From the NCBI GenBank assembly GCA_016808115.1, contig JAEQBH010000885.1, forward strand, positions 186,001 to 250,000: a DNA stretch of 64,000 nucleotides, in the 5' to 3' direction. The DNA comes from Tetrastigma voinierianum. Its lineage: Eukaryota; Streptophyta; Magnoliopsida; Vitales; Vitaceae. The position numbers and the translations under genes were made by a program. Of the stretch, positions 56,061 through 64,000 are shown piece after piece (the stretch's first letter is position 1; the number at the start of each line of letters is the position of its first letter). Under the pieces are notes generated by a model. It ran no database searches, was not told the DNA's origin, and worked only from the letters and a program-made list of their open reading frames with translations.

Positions 56061-57290
56061 ACACCCATAGGTGATAGTTTTCCCGATGAGCAACTCTTTC
56101 GCTTCGTTCCATCGCCTCGTGGTGTGTCATTGTGAACTACCTAGTTACTAGCCAGATTCCAGTCCAATGGACTTCTCAATAGAAAAGGAAATTCTTGACA
56201 AATATTAAGAAATATTACTTTGATGATCCATATCTATTTAAATACTGTCCAGATCAAATAATGAGAAGATGTGTACCTAATGACGAAAGGTGTGAGGATT
56301 TTAACTTTGCCATTCAAGCCTCGTGGAGGACATTTCACTCGAAAGATCAGACAAGATTTTGCAAGCTGGGTTTTATTGGCCCACCTTATTTAAAGATTGT
56401 TTTGATTTCTGCAAAACTTGTGCTCAGTGCCAGCAACTAGGAGGGGTCACAAAACGCAACATGATGCCTCTTACCCCAATTTTAATTATTGAAATTTTTG
56501 ATTGTTGGAGTATAGACTTCATGGGGCCTTTTCCCTTCAGGGGTATCTTTACATTCTCTTATATCCTGCTGATTATGTGTCTAAGTGGGTTGAGGCGATC
56601 TAACGAGAACCAATGACCACAAGGTTGTTTTGAAATTTATAAAGGAACACATTTTTTCTCATTTTGGAACACCTCGTGGCAATTATTAGTGATGCATGAC
56701 CCATTTTTGCACCATCTTTGAAAACTGCTAAAAATACGGAGTCACCCATAAAGTGTCAACACTTTACCACCCACGCACCAATGGTCAAGTCTTAACTAGC
56801 TAATAGGAGATAAAACAGATTTTGGAAAAAACTAAGGCCTCGACTCCGCAAAGATTGTCACCATCTACCGATGCTCTGGGGCTCACCAGATCGCTTTTTA
56901 AACTGTTCCCGTATGTCTCCCTATAGGCTCGTTTATGGAAAGGCTTGCCATTTGCCTGTTGAAATGGAACACCTGCCATCGGGCTATTAACTTTTAATTC
57001 GATTGACTCAAGTGGTGGCGAGCGATTGTCGCAAATTAATGAACTCAAGAACCCGCTGAGAGTCATATGAAAGCTCCCGAATTTGTTAAAGAGCGCTCGT
57101 TGTTCCATGACAAACCGGTCGTTGCAGGTCCTTCAGTTCAACCAGCTGCAATTCGCACGTCGTCGATCTATTTCCGCAAGCTCGCTTCGGATCGCCCATT
57201 CATCGCTAAGGTAGTTTATCCATACCCGCCGCGGAGATTGAAAAATCCAACACCGGAAAATCCTTCAAAGTGAATGGCCAACAATAAACC
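56061..57290 (+). pseudogene. Element C integrase
   Basis: Blocks in order: VNYLVTSQIPVQW (56130), KYYFDDPYLFKYCPDQIMRR (56207-56265), the zinc domain ASWRTFHSKDQ ... FCKTCAQCQQLGG (56310-56450), the core DCWSIDFMGPFPF with the first Asp (56505), AIISDA-type text near 56685, HPRTNGQV near 56770, and a tail of YGKACHLPVEMEH-type (56930) and SFYFRKLASDRPFIAKVVYPY (57155-57230). Frameshifted throughout. No chromodomain. Confidence 0.85.
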
Positions 57291-57735
57291 ATTCCTTGAG
57301 CATTTAACTTCAAGGGCATAGTGAAGATTTGCAGATCCGCTTCACTGTGATACCCCATCGTGCAAAGTCATTCTCCATCCGTTGTATAGTTTTGATTTTG
57401 CTATTTTCTTCTTACTTTCTATTTCTTTTTATCTTTACTTCATTTGCTTTTCCTTTAAATCTAAATTAAAAAAAAAAAAAATTCACTCCCGTTGTGGGGT
57501 ACTTTTATTTTTATGCATTGAGGACAATGTTTGTTGCCAAGGGGGTAGATGACACTGTCAACGTAACTATGCGCCAAGATGTTCATGGGTCACATTTTTC
57601 CAAATATGCCTCTTTTGAGTATTATGTTTCACCTGCAATGTACATACCCGCATGATTTCATACACTCTCTACATCATCTTATTGCATGTACATCTTAACA
57701 AGCATACACAACAAGCTTTGTGGTCTTTTGTGGAT
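57291..57735 (+). other. Post-integrase untranslated region of element C
   Basis: Contains an A-run at 57468-57481 and a PPT-like phrase gccaagggggtag at 57537-57549. The text from 57585 to 57680 aligns with A's 3' UTR at 46205-46300. In A the LTR begins shortly after this text; in C another 2.8 kb carrying the array and third ORF follows. Confidence 0.65.
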
Positions 57736-58241
57736 TGTCCCCTTACATTCTAATTACTGGCCACACACAAACCACGTACCTCTATATCAAATTTTTCTCC
57801 GATCTAACCTGTTATTGCTTCCAATTGTGCATCACTTTAGCTGGTCATGTTAACTTCATGCATCATAGTCTTTATGAACATCTCGCATAATTGGAAAACG
57901 ATTAGAGGCCATCATTTTTACACACCGCGACCATATTGTCTCATCCCTTGCACCCATTTTGAGCTTAGAGTTGTCAAGTCTATTCGAACCCTAGGAATCC
58001 TGATTAGTGGAACAGCAGTGGATCTCATGGAGAGGTTAGAGGTATCCCAAGAATGAATTACAGTGACTAATTCTACAAATGTAGTCAGTGTGGAATCTAA
58101 ACAAAAATAGTGAACATGTAGTGAAGCCCGGGAAAAAAAGGCAGTTGAAAAGATCAAATGGTATAACGGCACCACTGTTCCAAAGTAAAAATATATACAT
58201 ATATATTCAAAAAAAAAAAAGAAAAGAAAGAAGTCATTGAA
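57736..58241 (+). other. Spacer before internal array of element C
   Basis: No gene is recognised. An A-rich low-complexity tract with tatatatacatatatattc and an adenine run lies at 58185-58230. A 69-codon frame at 57847-58056 has no resemblance to known domains. Confidence 0.5.
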
Positions 58242-58396
58242 CAAGTGTACGAGACACCCTAAACGTGTACCTAAGACAACTCGCTTCGAAAAGAGGTAGC
58301 AGCAAAGTACCGTACACCCTGAATACCAGACAACTTACCCGCTCAAAAGTGATGTGCAAGAATGTACCGGTACACTATTAACGTGTACCCGCACAA
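58242..58396 (+). repeat. Internal GTGTACCGGTACAC array of element C
   Basis: Copies: agtgtacgagacacc (58244), acgtgtacctaagac (58264), agtaccgtacacc (58306), ataccagacaac (58323), tgtaccggtacac (58364) and gtgtacccgcac (58384). The last pair is separated by tattaac, mirroring gtgtaccggcacac and gtgtaccag separated by cattaaa in the LTR. It has the same motif, similar order and similar length (155 bases) as the U3 array at 50515-50680. Confidence 0.85.
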
Positions 58397-58423
58397 TCTT
58401 GGCCGATTTTGGGCGCGCATGGG

Positions 58424-58430
58424 CTTTAAA
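58424..58430 (+). promoter_or_regulatory. Candidate TATA-like box of internal C promoter
   Basis: ctttaaa in gggctttaaaccccacttt, about 30 bases after the internal array. It resembles the A LTR core promoter context (gttgtatttaagcccacttt at 3680-3699). This is inference only; no transcript data are available. Confidence 0.4.
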
Positions 58431-58808
58431 CCCCACTTTGTGACTCGACATTCCAAACTCCTTCTCCACCCTCCATAAGCAAGTCTCTAACCGGGTTGTG
58501 TCCTCTCACACAAGCTCACAAGCTCGGTTGCTTCGCCAGATTTTCTTCGCCCAGTCGGACTCGCTCGCAATTGTAACGGACTCGTAAGCCACCTACAAAC
58601 TCGCTTAGCATTCGGGGCCTCATCAAGAGTATATGGATTTGTTTTGTCGATTCGGGTGATGTTATTTTTGTATTCCTGGTTCGAGTATCACCTACTCGTG
58701 ACGGGCAGAGCGTTGTCCGATATGCACTCCGGCCACTACTATTCAAATGTGTTTTTAGGATTTTCTTATATATCCAAGATCCTGCCATTCATGATCCTTG
58801 CTATTTCT

Positions 58809-60033
58809 ATGGCACGATCCAAGAACATCGGGAAAGGAAAAGGGCCTAGCTCCTCTAATGAGCGGGCCGTGAAAAAAAGGAAATCAGATTCTTCCTGTAC
58901 CAGCTTAAAAGGGGAAAGGCAAGCAGATAGAATCTTCAGAAAGTGAAAGCAGCGATGATGACGAGATAGAAGCGATGTTTGCTGAGGACTCTGAGTCAGA
59001 CCAAGAAAAATGGGCCCGGTCAATTGCAAATAGGGGTTTTCGCTGCGAGAGGGGCGTAAAATTGGAGACATTTTTGTATTCTCATCCCATCAGGGGAATT
59101 ATTCAGGAGCAGAATATGCACTTCGTGCACACTGATGTTCACGGATATTTACCTTCAGTGGTTCGGGAGTTTTATACCAATCTGAAGGAGAATCAGCGGG
59201 TCGGTAATCGTATTAAAGACTCGCTTATGGGTAGGCGTGATCACCCTGATCTGATACGCATGCCCATCATGTCCGCCCGATGCTCCTCGCACCCACCACA
59301 TCCACCGTGTATTAACACCGACTTTGATGCCCACTTGCTCACTGTTACATATGTGCACTCATTCTGCACTCCATGAGTGGATTTGTGAAAAAGAATTCGC
59401 ACTCAGAAAGCTCAAACCGTATCATGCCCTACTTAACAAGATCATTCACGATAGAATCAGCCTACGGGAAATGAAAAAATCCCCCACCGGAGAACGTGAT
59501 CCGCCAGACGAGGTCATGATCGGAAACCTATCGACTATGCATTAGTCATATGGTGCGAATGAGAGATTTTTCTACAATATTCACATGAAAGCCTGCGATA
59601 TTCCGTTCCTTCGCTGTGACTAGTATTGTGGAAGAAGTGGAATGAGGGGAGCGCTTGAAAAGAGGTTGCTCAGTCAGCCTATCACTAATAAAATCGAGGC
59701 CAAGAGCAAAGATCCACCGTAATCACTCGGGCCTCTTCGCTACCGGGATCACTCCCATCCACAAATCCCCAAGACTCATTGAGCACATCGCCATTGAAAA
59801 GGATGGAGCGGCGGATAAAGGGATGGTTCAAGTGCATTCTGGGGAAGCAAAAGCAGCTGGATCGACGTCTCTCGAGGCTTGAGAGTCACATTTTTTCGTG
59901 CAAGATTTCGCGACGGGCGATGTTACTCTCCGCATTTAGTGTGATTCAAGAATTAGATGACCTGTGTGGACGAGGACGCATTCTCTTCACGAGGATGAGG
60001 ATGACGTCGCATACAGCTTTTAGGGCTGACTAG
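58809..60033 (+). pseudogene. Element C third ORF, putative plant transposon protein with NLS-like start
   Basis: ATG at 58809 in the context tctatggca. The N-terminus MARSKNIGKGKGPSSSNERA is followed by KKRKSDSS, a basic stretch resembling a nuclear localisation signal. After one frameshift comes a Ser/Asp/Glu-rich segment, then the domain in the frame 58975-59376: KWARSIANRGFRCERG, FLYSHPIRGIIQEQ, GYLPSVVREFYTNLKENQRV, matching the putative plant transposon protein family (VREFYANL hallmark). Later fragments (HEWICEKEFALRKLKPYHAL; RRIKGWFKCILGKQKQLDRR) include a coiled-coil-like end. Function is unknown. It lies behind the internal array. Confidence 0.75.
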
Positions 60034-60508
60034 GGTGGTGTTGGAAATCTGGCAGTAGACTCTCACCTATGTTATGCCAACACCCATTTTTGATCATTTG
60101 CCTTTTTTCTTTTCGTTTAGCCTACTTGTCATACAAACTTTTAAGACCTCTCGATTCAATTATGTCTCATGTTTTCCGACATTATGCATAGTGGTTATGT
60201 GTTCCATGTTAAATGATTGCTTCCTTCTATCGATCTCTACAACTCACTATTTCAGATGACGCCTTTACATTCTTAAATTCCATGTCTTATTTAAAGAACC
60301 GATTGTGGTTAGCCTGTTATAATGCTCATCAGGTAAGCACCGTGGTTAGTTTAAATGAGTCATACTGGTGCATACTAAGTAGGTGAAGTATTTTATTCCA
60401 TAATTGCTATTTTGAGATTCTTGCAAAGCTTAACTATACCGAGCGCCTTGTTGAGATTCATACCTAGTGGGTAGTTCAAAACTAAATTCAGTTAGTGGAC
60501 CAGCAAGA
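60034..60508 (+). other. Downstream untranslated region of element C
   Basis: No domain is found. An open frame at 60074-60259 is rich in F, S, C and L and shows no recognisable motif. The region leads into the PPT. Confidence 0.5.
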
Positions 60509-60521
60509 CGGTGTCGTGGGG
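60509..60521 (+). promoter_or_regulatory. Polypurine tract of element C
   Basis: cggtgtcgtgggg immediately before the tgatttaata start of the 3' LTR. It is less purine-rich than B's tract but at the exact expected position. Confidence 0.65.
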
Positions 60522-61905
60522 TGATTTAATACAACATTCGAGCAATAATTATAGTAGAATTTAAAGCACATCCAAATCACAATTTACCCACATTCTATAA
60601 GGATAGCTACTTAATTTCTCAGGTGTTTTAGATCATATGTGTCTTTTCGTCTAAAACATATGTACAAGGGATTTATGGCCCAGGTTAATATGGGAAGTAA
60701 TCGAGGGATGGGCTAACAATTTGATGAAGTCCTGAACTCTTGCAAGGTTAGAAAGTCTGCAGGATCAAGTGTACCGGCACATCAATTATGTGTACCAGAC
60801 ACCTTCACAAAGTGGCATGGGTAAAGTAAAATTTCCAGACACCTAATAAGTAACGCAGACACCGATTAGGGAAATCGACAGAGTAAAGTGTACTAAGACC
60901 ACAAGTGTACCGTACATGTAATGAGAAATGTGGGAATGGAGCGCACTAGGATCCTAACTGTGGGCATACTTTGTCGAATCATCTCGAAAGCAAGAGATTA
61001 TCGGGAAAGGAGTATAAAAGGCGTAAGATAGAGAGGGGAGAGCAAGACTGCTTAGTTACTATAGAAGAGGAGTTTCTTCCATTGTTTTGAGTCAATTCTA
61101 GAGATCCGTGATTGGAAGACTCTTTCATTTTCGTGTTTTTACCACTACACTTGTAATCTTCAGTGAAATGTTTTGGTTTGTTTTCCATTAGAGTAGTATT
61201 TTACATTTCACATTCCTAGATTTTGTAACCGAATTCCTATCTTTCTCAAGTATTGTTTTTATGATTAACATCAATTCAATTATCAATGCTCTATAAGTTC
61301 CATGGATTTCTAAACCCTTACTAGATGGATTCTAAGGTGGAAACTCACCCCGATCAAAGTACTCAACTTCAATTCTTCTTTTCAACTCAATGGATCAAGA
61401 TGTTATTCACTATGCAAATGATTTATGAAAACCCTAGTTTGGCATATTCTTGACAACGCAGGAACTAGATTACCTTGTACACGCAGCTTGATTACAAATG
61501 CAAACTAAAGGTTCTGTTAATTGGGAAACGCGCTCAACAAGATTCAATCATCCTTCTTTTCAAAAGAGCGTTTAAAGATAACTTCATCAAAGACCATTTA
61601 TCAATGGTTCAGGATGAGTTGTAAAATAAGAGGTGGGATTTATTTGGTCGAAGTGAGTGGAATCCTAAGAATACCAAGATCTGCCTTTCTATTTTTCTAA
61701 AACATTCAAATCAATCAATCACTCTTATCAAACAACACAACCCTACAATTTCCTTAATTTACACTTTTTCAGGAGAATAGCCTCGGGTCAATAAAATTAG
61801 ACCACTCCTCGTGGAAATGACCTCAGGGAATACCACAGTATTACAATGTTGGACAACTGTGATTCCTATGCTTGGGAATAGAATTAGCAAACTAATCGTG
61901 AAGCA
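60522..61905 (+). repeat. 3' LTR of element C
   Basis: Begins tgatttaatacaacattcga and ends actaatcgtgaagca. It has the GTGTACCGG array at 60768-60925 (agtgtaccggcac, gtgtaccagacacc and others) and an intact TATA box, tataaaag, at 61013-61020 in front of gcgtaagatagagagg. 1384 bp. Confidence 0.92.
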
Positions 61906-61976
61906 ACTCGAGTACTCTCAATAGCTTATCTTCTTCTATTGTCAGCGTGGACGAAATGATTACTTAGAGAGAGGCA
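61906..61976 (-). pseudogene. Element D protease-RT linker
   Basis: The minus strand reads VIISSTLTIEEDKLLRVLE, the short conserved block that precedes the HKKAIGW motif of Athila RT. It continues at 50269 on the other side of C. It is cut on its upstream side by element G at 61977. Confidence 0.8.
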
Positions 61977-63683
61977 TGATTAATGCCCAAAGTGTACTTG
62001 AACCCTATACTAGATAGGTTTTGAGTGCTTACATACTAATCATGTCATTTATACCAATTGAAGTGTTCTAGTCTTCCTTTAGTAACACTTATGCCATTTA
62101 GGGTATTGGGCTGTTTTCAGAAGCTAAGACTTTTGGAGTTCAATGTCGAGATAAATGACCTAATCATGAAGTTGAACTCAAGTCTCACCCATCAATCACC
62201 CCAAGAATCAATGAGAAAACCAAGGCAAATGAAGAAAATGTGATGCACAAGATGAGGCAATGCAATAATGATTAACAAAGTTTGAATTTTCGCTGTGCCG
62301 CGAAAATTTTCGGCTAGATTGGCGAAAATTTCGCAACCTTAATAAAATAACCTTAGTACTTAAAACACCACCCCCGCTGTAATCTATCCCAATTTCTAGC
62401 ACTGCTCCCTTAGCGAAAAACCCGATTCTCGCTACCACAAGAATTTCGCTAGTTTAGCTTAAATTCCCGCTAGCTAGCGAAATTATCCGCCTTAGCTTAG
62501 TTCTTTCATTTTCGCAGTTCGATTTCGCTTAGTTAGCGAAATTCTCACTTAGCTTAAAATTTGATGCCTCGCCATGCTTTGTAATTAATGCCAAACCGCC
62601 CAAACTTGGTATTACTTAATTGTCCAATAACTTAGCCACTTTCATAGGTTTTGGTATTTTCATACCTTGAGGAGGCTCATATAAGCCCCTCTTGTTTTGT
62701 AAGAAAGGGTGAAGAATCGAGGAACAATTATAAGATATTTTGTAAGTTTTTATTTTTGTAACAAAGTCTTTATTTTAGGTTTTGCTTTTATTTCTTTTTC
62801 TCTCTCTTTCTCTCTTCTTCTTCTTCCCTTTCTGCTGCCAAACACCTCTCGAGGGATGACAATCAAGAGAGCAAAGCTAGCTGCTTCCTTTCTTTGGAAG
62901 AGAAGGAAGCTAGCTTGCAGGGGCATATGCATGTTGTCTCTTGTATTAAAAGCTACGTAGTGTATATATGGCCCTTATTCTCAAAACATACTGCATAACA
63001 GGGATGTTATTGATTTCTGGGCTACTCCATGCTTTAGGACTCCGCTGTTTTAGATGGTTTTACGAGCCTCTCGAGATAATATTTACATGTTAGTGGTTCT
63101 TTAAATTAGTGGTTAAATAACATTTACTCATATTGTTTTGGCCAATACTTCCATGCTTTAGATACAAGGCAATGTGAGAGATGCACTGTTCTTTAGATGG
63201 TTTACGAAATTTCGAAATGATAATCGAATGTTGTGGTTTTAAACTAAAGCACATAACTACATACACCAGACACTCAAATAGGAGATGTTTCATGGGTGAG
63301 GCTCAGAAGAATATAGATCCCAAGATGCCATGGACTATAGGTTGCATAACATAACGCGAGATAAAACCCGAGGATCATCAGCCTCTAACTTGCCAAGTTA
63401 GTGACCTAAATCTTCAAAGAACTTTTTCACCTTTAACTTTCAGCTTTTACACTATCGCTTCAACTTCATTCTAATCGTTTTTTAAACACAATCCAAAGAG
63501 TCCAAATAGAAAGCCTTACCTTCATGCACCGATGCAAACCATTTTTAGATGTGAAAACCCATCCTCGTGTTCGAATTTAGACCACTATAATCAAGCAAAG
63601 AGTCGACCACCGCAAAGAAGAGGAACTTAGGTGTATATAAATTTTGTTGATTTTAGCTCAAATTTTCACCGTGGCACTAATCA
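61977..63683 (+). repeat. 5' LTR of element G
   Basis: Begins tgattaatgcccaaagtg and ends gtggcactaatca. It aligns throughout with both B LTRs. TTTCGCTAG array at 62285-62560; TATA-like catataag at 62679-62686. 1707 bp. Confidence 0.92.
62285..62560 (+). repeat. TTTCGCTAGCGAAA-type array in G's U3
   Basis: Includes gctagctagcgaaatt (62470-62485), gcgaaaatttcgcaacctta (62322-62341), ttagcgaaaaac and ttcgcttagttagcgaaatt. It ends about 120 bases before the TATA-like box, as in B. Confidence 0.8.
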
Positions 63684-63685
63684 AA

Positions 63686-63703
63686 TGGCGCCGTTGTCGG
63701 GAT
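63686..63703 (+). other. Primer-binding site of element G (tRNA-Asp)
   Basis: tggcgccgttgtcgggat matches the plant tRNA-Asp complement at 15 of 18 positions, including the first 11. It is the best PBS in the window. Confidence 0.88.
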
Positions 63704-63950
63704 GGTGCCAACCACAATGGTAAAGCATGAGGAGTACGGTGATCAACATCCCGCTTTAAGGTAACTTTTATTCCTTTGTAAATCTCCGGCCAGGAATCGC
63801 CACTTGTTTCACTTTGCGCAATCGTGACCGCTTTTTGGGCCGCTATTCAAATGTTTATTATTTTTAGTTAATTTTAATCTTTTTGCTGTTTACGTTTTGT
63901 TGTCTCTTTAATCAAGCAGAACAAACTCAGCAAGCAAATAATGGATGTAG

Positions 63951-64000
63951 ACACTTCCTGTGCATTGAATAGGATAGGCACAATAACTCGAACCAAATAG
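63951..64000 (+). pseudogene. Element G gag, first codons
   Basis: ATG at 63951 opens MDVDTSCALNR, matching the start of B's gag (10294), where the ATG has become AGG. The frame runs into a stop (tag at 63980) in this copy, so it too is damaged or contains a sequence error. It continues outside the window. Confidence 0.6.

Larger units (their letters stand above)
50270..61905 (+). mobile_element. Element C: Athila-like Ty3/gypsy with third ORF
   Basis: 11.6 kb on the plus strand with LTRs of about 1.39 kb (50270-51658 and 60522-61905), PBS, gag, PR, RT, RNase H, INT, an internal palindrome array, a third ORF and a PPT. It interrupts D between the linker and RT: the minus-strand reading RVLE at the right joins DHKNALGW at the left. 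The expected atccc duplication (50265-50269) is only partly preserved on the right (actcg). Confidence 0.9.
61977..64000 (+). mobile_element. Element G: second member of the B family, 5' end
   Basis: A complete 5' LTR (61977-63683), PBS and the first codons of gag run off the right edge. It is inserted into D next to aggca (61972-61976), whose partner would lie outside the window. Closely related to B, but with a better PBS and gag start. Confidence 0.9.

Overview
The window looks like heterochromatic DNA from a flowering plant, most likely a eudicot. Every stretch I can interpret is LTR retrotransposon, and I see no host gene, rRNA, tRNA or CRISPR array. The evidence is Ty3/gypsy gag, protease, RT, RNase H and integrase fragments of Athila/Tat type, primer-binding sites resembling the 3' end of plant tRNA-Asp, one Tekay/Del-type chromovirus, and third ORFs of the 'putative plant transposon protein' family. 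No ORF is intact. Almost every domain is read only by changing frame, so coding features are entered as pseudogenes and their ends are approximate unless a codon or duplication fixes them.

The layout is a nest of seven elements, resolved from LTR pairs, short target-site duplications (TSDs) and pol reading continuity. D (minus strand, oldest) is exposed at 1-3174, 47608-50269 and 61906-61976. A (plus, 3175-47607, TSD tatgg) interrupts the end of D's integrase. A is itself split by B (plus, 8324-18417, TSD tatac, inside A's RT), by E (minus, 18505-28363, TSD tgctt, at the end of A's RT) and by F (minus, 29117-44948, TSD ggcat/cgcat, inside A's integrase zinc domain). C (plus, 50270-61905) sits in D just upstream of its RT. 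G (plus, 61977 to beyond the window) is a second copy of the B family and also sits in D. Without its passengers A is about 8.6 kb. B, E, C and F are about 10.1, 9.9, 11.6 and 15.8 kb.

Within each element the order is LTR, PBS, gag, PR, RT, RNase H, INT, optional third ORF, PPT, LTR. Third ORFs are present in C, D and F and are not seen in A, B or E.

The most interesting pattern concerns short palindromes. Each Athila-like family carries its own degenerate palindrome array upstream of the LTR TATA box: GGTACCGGTACC-like in A, TTTCGCTAGCGAAA-like in B and G, GTGTACCGGTACAC-like in C, GTCGCGAC in F. In C and F the same element-specific array appears a second time inside the element, between integrase and the third ORF. 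D has a CGTCGCGACG array in that same position. A and B, which lack the third ORF, lack an internal array. I infer a duplicated U3-type promoter module serving the third ORF. The chromovirus E has a different array: small hairpins whose two stem arms change together.

Paired copies differ largely by short indels and block substitutions, often at CpG-containing words, so base-level error in the assembly is a real possibility alongside element decay.
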